From Methylobacteriaceae bacterium (GTDB taxonomy: Bacteria; Pseudomonadota; Alphaproteobacteria; Rhizobiales; Beijerinckiaceae): a stretch of 64,000 bases of DNA. The stretch covers positions 310,001 to 374,000 of the forward strand of contig JACKJC010000005.1 of assembly GCA_020638195.1 (NCBI GenBank), written 5' to 3'. The notes below the pieces were generated by a model. That model searched no databases. It was not told the DNA's origin and worked only from the letters and a program-made list of their open reading frames with translations. This document shows positions 34,395 to 43,478 of the stretch, one piece after another (within the stretch, counting starts at the first letter, position 1; each line of letters opens with the position of its first letter). The position numbers were made by a program, and so were the translations under genes.

Positions 34395-37109
34395 TTGCTG
34401 AGGAAGTCGGTTTCGATCCGCGTGAAATTCATTCTGGCGGTGTCGCTCGCGATCCTCATCGCGCAGGCGGTCGTCGCCGGCGTTTTCGTCTGGCGCGACA
34501 CGGGGCTCTACGCGCGCACGAAGCAGGAGACTCTGCAGGCGGCCGCCCAATCCATCGCCGCGGCCGCGGCCCGACCCGCCCGCGCGCGCGACGTTGAAGG
34601 AGCGTATCGCGCGCTGCGGGCGATATCGGCCATTCCCGGCGCATCCTATGTACGCCTCGAGGATCCGAGCGGCGCGTCCATCGCCGAAACCGGGCGTACG
34701 GAACAGCTCGTCGGCGATGCCATCCAGACCGAGCCTGGCCGGGAAATCGACCGCTTCAAGCTCTTGGGGTCGCGTACGCTCGAAGTCGTCGCGCCGGTCG
34801 TGGAATCCGGCAGCGTCGTCGGGCGCATCTTCCTCGTCGGCGATGTGACCGATCTGCCGAAGCGCCTGCTCGACGCGCTGACGTTGATGGCCTGGGGCGC
34901 GCTTGGCGCGCTGATCGTCGCGGTTCTCCTCGCCGGTCGCATGCTCGGGCGCATGACCCAGCCGCTCACCGACCTCGCCGGCGCCATGACCCGCGTCGGC
35001 GTCGAGCACGATTACAATGTCACGATGAAATCGACGCGCGGCGACGAAATCGGCGTGCTCGTGCGCGGCTTCGACAAGATGCTCGGCGAGATCCGCGAGC
35101 GCAACGCAGAGCTTGCCGCGCATCGTGATCGCCTCGAGATCGAGGTCGCCGACCGCACCGCCGATTATCGCCGCGCGATGGAATTGGCGGAGGACGCCAA
35201 TCGCTCCAAGAGCGATTTTCTGGCGACCATGAGCCACGAAATCCGCACGCCGATGAACGGCGTGCTGGTCATGGCCGAAATGCTGGCCGCCTCCGAACTT
35301 CCGCCGCGCGCGCGCAAGAATGCGGATGTGATCGTGCGCTCCGGCCAGACGTTGCTCGCCATCATCAACGACATTCTCGACTTCTCGAAAATCGAGGCCG
35401 GCAAGCTCGACGTAGAAACGCTGCCCGTCGATCCCGCCGAGGCGGCCGAGGACGTTCTGCGCCTGTTCGGCGATCGCGCGCAGTCGAAGGGGCTCGACCT
35501 TGCCGATCGCGTGCAATTGCCGCGCGGCGCGACGGTCGATGCGGACCCCGTGCGCCTGTCGCAGGTTCTTTCGAATCTCGTCAACAACGCGCTGAAATTC
35601 ACCGAGAGCGGCGGCGTTACGCTCGAGATCGAATCCGATCCCACGGACGCGGCCCGCGTCCGCTTCAGCGTTGTCGACACTGGCATCGGCATCGCCGAAG
35701 ACAAGCTCGACGGCATCTTCGGCGCCTTCACGCAGGCCGACCAATCGACGACTCGCAAGTTCGGCGGCACCGGCCTCGGCCTCGCCATCGCGCGCAAGCT
35801 GGTCGCGGCGATGGGCGGCGACCTGCGCGTCTCCAGCGCGACAGGGCAGGGCGCGCGCTTCTACTTCAGCCTTCCGGTCACACGCGGTTGCAGCCTGACG
35901 GACGCGCCGCGTCTCGGCGCGCCCGCGCGCGCGCTCGTCTGCGTCGCCGGCGCCGGCTCGCGCGCGCATCTGCATCTCGCGCTCGCCAGCGCCGGGTTTG
36001 ACATCGAGTGCTGCGAGCCGGACGCGCTCGCGGAACGTGCGCGAGAAACGCGACTGGTCTTCGCCGATCTCGAGAGCCTGCCCGAAGGCGCTCGCCTCGA
36101 CGTCGCCTCCGGCGGCGTGGTCGTCGCGATCTCCGGCCTGGGCGAGGCGCCGGACAGCCTGCTGGCAGACGGCCGCGTCGATCGCATCGTGCAACGGCCG
36201 CTGGCCTCCAGCGAGACGCGCTCGATCGTCGACGCCGTCGTCGAGGGTCGTTCGATCGCGGTTTCGCAAAAGGCAGCCGCGCGCTCGCAGCTCCCGCGCT
36301 TCCCGAACGCGCGCGTTCTCGTCGTCGACGACGGCGCCGTCAATCGCGAGGTCGCGTCGGAAGCATTGAAGCGACTGGGCATAGCCGCCGATCTCGCCAA
36401 TGACGGCGTCGAAGCCGTCGCGGCTGTGCAAGCAAGAACATACGACCTCGTCTTCATGGATGGCAGCATGCCGGAAATGGACGGCTACGAGGCGACCCGC
36501 GCCATTCGCGCGCGTGAATCCGAGACAGGCGCGGCGCGCCTGAAGATCGTGGCGCTGACCGCGCATGTCGTCGGCGCCGCCGCCAATGCCTGGCGCGAGG
36601 CGGGCATGGACGGCGTGTTGCACAAGCCTTTCACGCTGTGGGCTCTGGCGCATTGCCTCGCCGAACATCTTTCGAACGCGGCGGCCGTCGAGGCCGAGCC
36701 CGCGCCCGAAGCGCCGGAAGACGAACCCGAGATCGTCGACGTCAATCCGAAGGTGATCGAGGGTCTGCGTGAGATGAGCGGCGGCGACAATGCGGCCGTC
36801 ATGCGCATCGTCGGCCTCTATTGCGCGCATGCGCCACAATCACTCGATGCGATCGGGACCGCTTTCGAGCGTGGCGATCGCACGGCTCTGGGGGCGGCCG
36901 CGCATGCGCTGAAGTCGATGAGCGCGAACATCGGCGCTGTGGCGGTCTATACGGCGGCGCAGGCGATCGAACGCGCCTGCCGGCTCGACATGCGCCTGCC
37001 CGAGCAAGATGAAATCACGCGGCTGCCCGTGCTGGTCGAAACCGCCGTCGCCGAAGTCAGGCGGCTTGCCGAAGCGGGCGCGACGACAGCGCGCCGCGCC
37101 AGCGTCTGA
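34395..37109 (+). CDS. Hybrid sensor histidine kinase (HAMP-HisKA-HATPase-receiver-HPt)
   Basis: The product of about 904 residues has a membrane segment at about 8-30, a periplasmic sensor domain, a second membrane segment near 155-180, HAMP, then HisKA with FLATMSHEIRTPMNG (His near 281), HATPase with NLVNNALKF, DTGIGI and FGGTGLGLAI, a degenerate receiver, a true receiver (RVLVVDDGAVN, FMDGSMPEMDGYEA with Asp near 687, HKPF) and an HPt domain with AAHALKSMSANIGA (His near 836). It can therefore run a full phosphorelay inside one chain. The TTG at 34395 is chosen from position and a nearby GAGGA; GTG at 34422 is an alternative. It ends three bases from the convergent DsbA-like gene. Confidence 0.88.
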   Translation: MLRKSVSIRVKFILAVSLAILIAQAVVAGVFVWRDTGLYARTKQETLQAAAQSIAAAAARPARARDVEGAYRALRAISAIPGASYVRLEDPSGASIAETGRTEQLVGDAIQTEPGREIDRFKLLGSRTLEVVAPVVESGSVVGRIFLVGDVTDLPKRLLDALTLMAWGALGALIVAVLLAGRMLGRMTQPLTDLAGAMTRVGVEHDYNVTMKSTRGDEIGVLVRGFDKMLGEIRERNAELAAHRDRLEIEVADRTADYRRAMELAEDANRSKSDFLATMSHEIRTPMNGVLVMAEMLAASELPPRARKNADVIVRSGQTLLAIINDILDFSKIEAGKLDVETLPVDPAEAAEDVLRLFGDRAQSKGLDLADRVQLPRGATVDADPVRLSQVLSNLVNNALKFTESGGVTLEIESDPTDAARVRFSVVDTGIGIAEDKLDGIFGAFTQADQSTTRKFGGTGLGLAIARKLVAAMGGDLRVSSATGQGARFYFSLPVTRGCSLTDAPRLGAPARALVCVAGAGSRAHLHLALASAGFDIECCEPDALAERARETRLVFADLESLPEGARLDVASGGVVVAISGLGEAPDSLLADGRVDRIVQRPLASSETRSIVDAVVEGRSIAVSQKAAARSQLPRFPNARVLVVDDGAVNREVASEALKRLGIAADLANDGVEAVAAVQARTYDLVFMDGSMPEMDGYEATRAIRARESETGAARLKIVALTAHVVGAAANAWREAGMDGVLHKPFTLWALAHCLAEHLSNAAAVEAEPAPEAPEDEPEIVDVNPKVIEGLREMSGGDNAAVMRIVGLYCAHAPQSLDAIGTAFERGDRTALGAAAHALKSMSANIGAVAVYTAAQAIERACRLDMRLPEQDEITRLPVLVETAVAEVRRLAEAGATTARRASV

Positions 37110-37112
37110 TCT

Positions 37113-37886
37113 TCAGCCGCAGGCCGTCTTGCCGCACTTGCGGAAGTTCTCGATCTTCTTGCTGAGTTCCGAATAGCCGACGGCGCCGACGATCACTTCC
37201 TTGCCGACGACCCAGGAGGGCGTACCGGTCAGGGACAGCTTGTCGGCGATATGCATCACTTCGGCATAGCCCGCGCGAATATCCGGGCTCTTCATGTCCT
37301 TCTCGAGCTTTTTCATGTCGACGCCGGCTTCGCGCGCGGCCGCCAGGGCCTGCTCCTTGCCGGCATGGCCGCGAGCGCCGAGCAGCGCCTGGTGGAAGGC
37401 CCAGAACTTGTCGCCCTGGAACTGCTTGGCAACCGCCATCGCGACCTGCGCCGCCTCCATGCTGCCCTGGCCAAGCACCGGAAAGTCGCGCAGCACGATC
37501 CGCAGGTCCGGATTTTCCTTGGCGAGCTTGGCGAGGTCGTCCAGCGTCTTTTTGCAATAGCCGCAATTGTAGTCGAAGAACTCGACCAGTGTGACCTTGC
37601 CTTCGGGATTGCCGACGACGACCTGATACTTCGAATCGAAGATCTGCTTCTTCACGCTCTCGATGGCGAGTTCGCGCTGCTGCGCCTCCTCCGCCTTTTG
37701 CCGCTTGTCGAGTTCGGAGATCGCCTCGCGCAGAACCTCGGGGTTCTTGACGAGATATTCGTGCACGATCTTGCCGATCTCGGATTTTTGGGCGTCGTTG
37801 AACTGCTGCGCCTGCGCGTGCGGCGCGGCCATGAACGCGCCGGCGAGAAGGGCGAGCGCTGCGGCGGTAGCGGGAAAACGTTGCAT
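37113..37886 (-). CDS. DsbA-like periplasmic thiol-disulfide oxidoreductase
   Basis: The 257-residue product has a Sec signal (residues 1-26, ending AQA), a helical region of about 60 residues, then a thioredoxin-like domain with the active site NCGYCKK in FFDYNCGYC and the cis-proline loop LTGTPSWVVG. The extended N-terminal helix places it with the Com1/ScsC-like group common in Rhizobiales, which oxidise or isomerise disulfides. Two more cysteines lie at the C-terminus (KCGKTACG). The ATG at 37886 follows GGAG. It lies 73 bases downstream of the M48 protease gene on the same strand. Confidence 0.9.
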   Translation of the reverse strand: MQRFPATAAALALLAGAFMAAPHAQAQQFNDAQKSEIGKIVHEYLVKNPEVLREAISELDKRQKAEEAQQRELAIESVKKQIFDSKYQVVVGNPEGKVTLVEFFDYNCGYCKKTLDDLAKLAKENPDLRIVLRDFPVLGQGSMEAAQVAMAVAKQFQGDKFWAFHQALLGARGHAGKEQALAAAREAGVDMKKLEKDMKSPDIRAGYAEVMHIADKLSLTGTPSWVVGKEVIVGAVGYSELSKKIENFRKCGKTACG

Positions 37887-37959
37887 GTCGTGCTCCGGGG
37901 GCGTTCGCCCATTCGTTCTGGAAAGCTTGTACGTGCGAAAGTGGCCGCTGTCACACGGC

Positions 37960-39360
37960 TCAGTCGAGTTTCGGCGGCCTGTAGTTGAGAATGTCGTCCG
38001 CCTTGAGCCAGCCGGGCGATCCCTGCTTGAACTGATCCTGCGCGCGCTTGGCCTGCGTGCGGGCCTCGACGTACTTGCCGGTGACGAACAGCGCCTGCGC
38101 TGACGCCAGCTGCGAACGCGGACGGTCTCCGATATTGTCGTAGGCCATCGCCAGATACTGAAAACCTTCCGAGGAATCCGGGTCGCGCTGGGTCGCCTTG
38201 CCCAGCACGCGGATCGCCTCCTTGTCGTTGGCGCCGCCGCCCGCGCCGACAAGCGCATGCCCGAGCAGGACCGCGATCGGCGTGGCGCCGGGCGCCATGG
38301 CCACCGCCTTGCGCAAGTAGGGCAGGGCCGCCTGCGCGCGCCCGCTCTCCATCAGAACCTGCCCCTTCAGTTCCTGAAAATAGGGATTGCGCGCCTGAGA
38401 GGCGATGAGCCCGTCGATCGCCTGCAAGGCCTCGCCGAGCCGCCCGAAGCGGTAGTTGGAAATGGCGCGCGCATAGCGCGCAGGCAGGGAATTGTCGCTG
38501 ACCGGATAGCGCCGCGCGATCTCCGCCTGATCGCCCATGAAGCCGAACAGCTTCGCGCGCATCATGTCGTGACGCGCCTGCAGCGCCGCGGAATCCTTGA
38601 CGTCGAAATAGGGGCTCTGCCGCGCCGCCTGATCGAGCGCGGAAATGCGCTCGGCCGGCAAGGGATGCGAGAGCACGTAAGGGTCGATCGAGGAGGTCTT
38701 GAACAGGGCGTCGTTGGCGAAGCGCTCGAAGGTCGTGAGCATGCCCTTTGCCGACTGATGCGTCGCGTTCAGATATTTCACCGCCGCGCGGTCGGCCGCC
38801 TGCTCTTCGCTGCGCTGATAGGACAGGAGCGAACGCCGCACCAGTTCCTGCGGCCCCAGTAGCACGCCCATCATGCCGGTTTGGTCCATGCCGACCTGCG
38901 TCTGGCGTCCGCCGCCGCGCGAGGTCTGCATCTGCGCGGCGACCGCGCCGGCGCCCACCAGCATGCCGGCGATCGCCATGATCTGCGCGCGCGCGAGTTC
39001 CTGGTGCAGCCGCACGAGATGGCCGCCGGCGATATGGCCGCTCTCGTGCGCGAGCACGCCGATGATCTCGTTCGGCGTCTTCGCCTCCATCAACGCGCCG
39101 GTGTTGATGAAGATCTTCTGCCCGTTGGCGACGAAGGCGTTGAAGCTGCGATTTCCGACCAGAATGATCTTGGCCGCGTTCGTATTGATGCCGGCTGCGC
39201 GAAAAATCGGCGTCACATACTCGCGCAGGAGCTGCTCGGTCTCCGCGTCGCGAATGATGGCGACGCCCTGTTGGGCGGCGGCCGGCGGGGCGGCGCCCGC
39301 GAGGACGGAAAGCGCGGTCAGGGCGGCGAGCGCCGGCCGGAACGTGATCTTGAGCTTCAT
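37960..39360 (-). CDS. Periplasmic M48 metalloprotease with TPR repeats (BepA-like)
   Basis: The 466-residue product has a Sec signal peptide, an M48 domain with the zinc motif HESGH at about residues 104-108 and the third ligand in SEEQAADRAAV, then several TPR-like helical pairs in the C-terminal half. This matches the BepA/YfgC group, which trims or chaperones outer-membrane proteins such as LptD and the Bam complex. In Rhizobiales it commonly sits next to an aminotransferase and the DsbA-like gene, as here. Confidence 0.9.
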   Translation of the reverse strand: MKLKITFRPALAALTALSVLAGAAPPAAAQQGVAIIRDAETEQLLREYVTPIFRAAGINTNAAKIILVGNRSFNAFVANGQKIFINTGALMEAKTPNEIIGVLAHESGHIAGGHLVRLHQELARAQIMAIAGMLVGAGAVAAQMQTSRGGGRQTQVGMDQTGMMGVLLGPQELVRRSLLSYQRSEEQAADRAAVKYLNATHQSAKGMLTTFERFANDALFKTSSIDPYVLSHPLPAERISALDQAARQSPYFDVKDSAALQARHDMMRAKLFGFMGDQAEIARRYPVSDNSLPARYARAISNYRFGRLGEALQAIDGLIASQARNPYFQELKGQVLMESGRAQAALPYLRKAVAMAPGATPIAVLLGHALVGAGGGANDKEAIRVLGKATQRDPDSSEGFQYLAMAYDNIGDRPRSQLASAQALFVTGKYVEARTQAKRAQDQFKQGSPGWLKADDILNYRPPKLD

Positions 39361-39483
39361 CGAGCTTTCTGGACGGCCAATACTGTCGTTGCATTATCCT
39401 ATCGACCGCAAAAGCGGCCGGAAATAGGCCGGGCGTTTGCAGGGCCGGGGCGGGCTGGTAAGAGGCGCGCCGAAGGAGACCCG

Positions 39484-40662
39484 ATGAAGCCCAGGACCGC
39501 CCGTCTCGCCGCCTCCCGCCGCAGCGCCGTGGAGCCCTTTCTGGCCATGGACGTGCTGCGCGAGGCAGGCGTCCTGGAGGCCCAGGGGCGCAGCGTCATG
39601 CATCTGGAGGTCGGCGAACCCGGCGCGCCGCCGCCAGCCCCCGTCCGCGCCGCCGCAATCGCGGCCTTGCAGGGCGGCCGGGTCGGCTACACGGACGCCC
39701 TCGGCCGCGCTTCGCTGCGCGCCCGAATCGCCCGGCATTATGGCGAGACCTACAATGTGGACCTCGCCCCGCAGCGGGTCGTGGTCACGACGGGCTCGTC
39801 CGGCGGCTTCATCCTCAGCTTTCTCGCGCTGTTCGACGCCGGCGACCGGGTGGCGGTCGCCGCGCCCGGCTACCCTGCCTATGTCAACATTCTCGAGGCT
39901 CTCGGCTGCGTCTGCGTTCCCCTCGAAACGACGGCGGCGACGCGGCATGTGGTGACGGCGCAGATGATCGAGGCCGCCCATCGCGAACATCCGCTGAAGG
40001 GCGTGCTCCTGATGAGCCCCGCCAATCCCTCCGGCGTGATGATGAGCGACGCGGCGCTGCGCGAAATCTGCGAGACCTGCGACCGGCTGGGCGTCGCCTT
40101 CATCTCCGACGAAATCTACCACGGCCTCACCTACGAACGTCCCGCCGAGACGGCGCTGAAATTCTCGGACGAAGCGATCGTCGTGAATTCCTTCTCGAAA
40201 TATTACTGCATGACCGGCTGGCGGATCGGCTGGCTCGTCGTGCCGGAGGAACTCGTGCGCCCGGTCGAGCGCCTGCAGCAATCCCTCGCGATCTCCGTGC
40301 CCTTCCTCAGTCAGGTCGCCGCCGAGGCGGCCTTCGATGCGCGAGACGAACTCGAGGTCGTGAAGTCCGGCTACGCTCGCAATCGCGCGGCGCTGATGAC
40401 AGCGCTGCCGAAGATGGGCCTGAGCGATTTTCATCCACCGGACGGCGCATTCTACATTTACGCCGACATCGGCCGCTTCACCAACGATTCCCTCGATTTT
40501 TCGAAGCGCCTGCTGGAAGAGGCCGGCGTCGCCGCGACGCCGGGCGTGGATTTTGATCGCGCACGCGGGCCGCGCACCTTGCGATTGTCCTATGCCGGCT
40601 CGGAGGCGGATATCGCCGAGGCGATCGAACGCATGCGTGGCTGGTTGAGCAACGCTCGCTAG
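39484..40662 (+). CDS. Class I/II PLP-dependent aminotransferase
   Basis: The 392-residue fold-type I enzyme shows VMHLEVGEPGAPPP, TTGSSGGFILSFLALFD, PGYPAYVNILEALG, MSPANPSGVMM, FISDEIYHGLTYE and the PLP lysine motif SFSKYYCMTGWRIGW. This resembles the aspartate/alanine/tyrosine aminotransferase subgroup; the amino donor cannot be fixed. ATG at 39484 follows AAGGAG by five bases; a much longer frame upstream is antisense to the protease. Its stop overlaps the stop of the convergent LssY-type gene. Confidence 0.92.
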   Translation: MKPRTARLAASRRSAVEPFLAMDVLREAGVLEAQGRSVMHLEVGEPGAPPPAPVRAAAIAALQGGRVGYTDALGRASLRARIARHYGETYNVDLAPQRVVVTTGSSGGFILSFLALFDAGDRVAVAAPGYPAYVNILEALGCVCVPLETTAATRHVVTAQMIEAAHREHPLKGVLLMSPANPSGVMMSDAALREICETCDRLGVAFISDEIYHGLTYERPAETALKFSDEAIVVNSFSKYYCMTGWRIGWLVVPEELVRPVERLQQSLAISVPFLSQVAAEAAFDARDELEVVKSGYARNRAALMTALPKMGLSDFHPPDGAFYIYADIGRFTNDSLDFSKRLLEEAGVAATPGVDFDRARGPRTLRLSYAGSEADIAEAIERMRGWLSNAR

Positions 40663-41492
40663 ATCAACGCCCGCATCGCGCTACGCAGCGCTGACCAGAT
40701 CGCGTCCTTGAAGCGCCTCTGCCACGGCTCGCCGGCGCGCGAGACCGTCTTGTCCGCGCGCTCCTTGCAATCGGGCGCGAGCACGACGATGAGCGCCTCG
40801 CCATCGGTGAAGTAGGGGTCGCCGCCGCCGTTGCGGCCGGCCAGCGTCGGTCCGACGCCGGCGATTTCGTACACGCTCTCCACCATGCCGACATCCGCGA
40901 GTTGCGTCGCGACATAGTCGCGCTCCGCGTCGACGTCGGGCGCGATGTGATGTGTCACCTGCAGCGTGTAGCGGCTGATGCCGACGCTTCGGTCGAACGA
41001 CGCCGAACCGAGCCAGACTGGACGCTGTTCGTCGCCGGCGTCCAGAACGCGCCACAGGCGAATGTGATGGCGGCGGTCGGCGCTGTCGCCTTCCGCCTTT
41101 TCGAAGGCGAGGTCTTCCTGCCTGCCGTCGTAGAAAAGCGGGCTGACCGGGGCTGCGGGATAGGGGCGTCGCAGCGCGACGCTGCCGATAATGCGCAGCG
41201 ACGTCTCCAGCGTGACCGGATTAGCGGCCGACCAGCCGGCGACGTTGAACGCGCAGACAATTTCCTTCTCCGAACCGACGATGCCGACATTGACGGGATC
41301 GCCGGGAATGCCGGCTGACGTGCGCGTGACCATGGCGCGGCCGGCGAGCGCCGGGTGATGCTCGTAGCGCCGCCAAGCTAGGGGCAGGGCGGCATAGGCG
41401 ATCGCAGTCCAGGCGACCAACAGAACCGCCGCGGCGCGTATCAGGCGTCGCAGACGCCGACGCTTGCGGCGTTCGCGCGAAGTTTCGGTCAT
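40659..41492 (-). CDS. LssY C-terminal-domain membrane protein
   Basis: The 277-residue protein has a basic N-terminus, one membrane segment at about residues 20-40, and a domain with GDPVNVGIVGSEKEIVCAFN, RRPYPAAPVSPLFYDGRQED, WLGSASFDRSVGIS and VTHHIAPDVDAERDYV, the pattern of the LssY C-terminal family. LssY is linked to type I secretion genes in Legionella, but the domain has no known activity. Its stop overlaps the convergent aminotransferase by four bases. The DUF4396 gene lies 49 bases upstream on the same strand. Confidence 0.82.
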   Translation of the reverse strand: MTETSRERRKRRRLRRLIRAAAVLLVAWTAIAYAALPLAWRRYEHHPALAGRAMVTRTSAGIPGDPVNVGIVGSEKEIVCAFNVAGWSAANPVTLETSLRIIGSVALRRPYPAAPVSPLFYDGRQEDLAFEKAEGDSADRRHHIRLWRVLDAGDEQRPVWLGSASFDRSVGISRYTLQVTHHIAPDVDAERDYVATQLADVGMVESVYEIAGVGPTLAGRNGGGDPYFTDGEALIVVLAPDCKERADKTVSRAGEPWQRRFKDAIWSALRSAMRALI

Positions 41493-41541
41493 CGGCCGCG
41501 AGCTTCGCCGAACCGGGCGTTTTCGGCAAGCGCGCTGGCGC

Positions 41542-42234
41542 CTACATTTTCTCCTTCAGTCCGGCGCGGATCAGATACCAGTTGACGGGATAGGCGGTCG
41601 CGAAGCCGCACAGCATCGCAATCTGCATCATGAACCAGAATTCCGGACTGTCGACGCGCAACTCCGCGCCGAGCACATTGGCGAACAGATAGAATTTCGC
41701 AAAGGCCATGAAACCGTACATGCCGACCTGCCAGGAGGTCAGCGAGAGCGCGTCGGCCTTGATCGCCGCGACGAGTCCTTCGCCGACGGAAAGATCGCGC
41801 ATAGGCGCGATCGTGAAATATTGGAAGAGGATGCCGAAGGCGAAGGCGAAGATGTAGTCGACGATCCAGATCGCGAAAATCTTGTTCGTGAAGAGCCAGC
41901 CCGCGCCGAAAGCAACGGCGACTGCAGGGAGGAAGAATGCGAGCCATTCCGCGCAAATGTCGCCGAGCGTGCAACCGCTGCCGCAATGAAGCGCGCCGGA
42001 CGCGACGCTCGCGGGGAAGGGTTTCTCCTTGCGGGCGCGATTGCCTGTCGCACGACCGTAGGCAAGGTAGAACGCAAGTGTAAGAAAGCTGCTGAACAGC
42101 GCGGAGAGCGGCCATACCAGATTCATGATCCACATCTTCTGTGGATGGAGCGCGACATCGACGGCGAGCCCGACGGCGCATGCGAAAGCGATCGCGAGTG
42201 ATGCGATCGAGATGAGGTGCAGCCAGTAAGGCAT
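41542..42234 (-). CDS. DUF4396-family membrane protein
   Basis: The 230-residue protein has about five or six hydrophobic segments and the DUF4396 signature SGALHCGSGCTLGDICAEW, with two cysteines that may bind metal, and DALSLTSWQVGMYGFMA. The family has no established function; some members lie near copper or metal resistance genes, which are not seen here. ATG at 42234 is chosen; the frame is open upstream antisense to the oxidoreductase. The LssY-type gene follows after 49 bases. Confidence 0.8.
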   Translation of the reverse strand: MPYWLHLISIASLAIAFACAVGLAVDVALHPQKMWIMNLVWPLSALFSSFLTLAFYLAYGRATGNRARKEKPFPASVASGALHCGSGCTLGDICAEWLAFFLPAVAVAFGAGWLFTNKIFAIWIVDYIFAFAFGILFQYFTIAPMRDLSVGEGLVAAIKADALSLTSWQVGMYGFMAFAKFYLFANVLGAELRVDSPEFWFMMQIAMLCGFATAYPVNWYLIRAGLKEKM

Positions 42235-42373
42235 CCCGGTGGAACGCTGCGCGGCGATGACGGGTTCCAGCCCTGACTTCGCCGCGCGACAGCCCTGCGC
42301 CGGTGGGATTGCGCGGCGTCGCGGCGAACGGCTAAGTTCGGCCATCTCCCCAAGACAACCGGAAATCCCAAAC

Positions 42374-43441
42374 ATGACATCGATGTTCGATCCGATCGCG
42401 CTCGGCGCGATCAAGGCGCCCAACCGCATCGTCATGGCGCCGCTGACGCGCAATCGCGCGACCATGCCGGGCCGCGTGCCCAATGCGCTGATGGCCGAGT
42501 ACTATGCGCAGCGCGCCTCCGCAGGCCTCATTCTCACCGAGGCCTCGTCGGTCTCGCCGCAGGGCGTCGGCTATCCCTCCACGCCCGGTTGCTGGTCGGA
42601 CGAGCAGACGGCGGGCTGGAAGCAGGTGGTTGACGCCGTGCATGCGGCGGGCGGCCGCATCATGATGCAGCTCTGGCACGTCGGGCGTATTTCCGACCCC
42701 GTCTATCATGATGGCCAGCCGCCGGTTTCGGCGAGCGCGATCGCCGCCATCGGGCATGTCAGCCTGCTGCGCCCCAAGCGCGATCTTCCCGTTCCGCGCG
42801 CGCTCGAAACGGACGAGATTCCGGGCGTGATCGCCGCCTACAAGCGCGGCGCGGAGAATGCGAAAAAGGCCGGCTTCGACGGCGTCGAGATCCATGGCGC
42901 CAACGGCTATCTCATCGACCAGTTCCTGCAGGACGGCTCCAACAAGCGCACCGACCTCTACGGCGGCTCGATCGAAAACCGCGCGCGCCTGATGCTCGAA
43001 GTCGCGGACGCCTGCATCGACGTCTGGGGCGCGGACCGCGTCGGCATGCATGTCGCGCCGCGCTGCGACGCCCATTCCATGGGCGACAGCGATCCCGCCA
43101 AGACCTTCGGCTATGTCGCGAGCGAATTGGGCCGGCGCAAGATCGCCTTCATGTTCGCGCGCGAGTCGCTCAAGGAGCCTCGCCTCGGCCCGCAGCTGCG
43201 CAGGGCCTTCGGAGGTCCCTGGATCGCCAACGAGGGTCTCACGCGAGAGACCGCGATGCAGGTTCTCGCCAACGACGAAGCCGATGTCGTGTCTTTCGGC
43301 AAGGATTTCATCTCCAACGCCGATCTCGTCGAGCGCCTGAAGCGCAACGCGCCGCTGAACGCCTGGAACATGGAGACCTTCTATTCGGAAGGCCCCGTCG
43401 GCTACACCGACTATCCGGAACTGGAGGAAGCGGTCGCCTGA
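42374..43441 (+). CDS. Old yellow enzyme-type NADH:flavin oxidoreductase (alkene reductase)
   Basis: The 355-residue TIM-barrel flavoprotein has MFDPIALGAIKAPNRIVMAP at the start, LWHVGRIS, the substrate-binding pair in HGANGYLIDQFLQ, YGGSIENRARLMLEV and ANEGLTRETAMQVLAN. The family uses FMN and NAD(P)H to reduce activated C=C bonds, nitrate esters or nitroaromatics. Classical members have HGANGYL as here. The ATG at 42374 is preceded by no strong site; the longer frame upstream overlaps the divergent gene. Substrate unknown. Confidence 0.92.
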   Translation: MTSMFDPIALGAIKAPNRIVMAPLTRNRATMPGRVPNALMAEYYAQRASAGLILTEASSVSPQGVGYPSTPGCWSDEQTAGWKQVVDAVHAAGGRIMMQLWHVGRISDPVYHDGQPPVSASAIAAIGHVSLLRPKRDLPVPRALETDEIPGVIAAYKRGAENAKKAGFDGVEIHGANGYLIDQFLQDGSNKRTDLYGGSIENRARLMLEVADACIDVWGADRVGMHVAPRCDAHSMGDSDPAKTFGYVASELGRRKIAFMFARESLKEPRLGPQLRRAFGGPWIANEGLTRETAMQVLANDEADVVSFGKDFISNADLVERLKRNAPLNAWNMETFYSEGPVGYTDYPELEEAVA

Positions 43442-43478
43442 CGACCGCTTCCCAGTCAGGCGAAGGCGAGGCGAGAAA

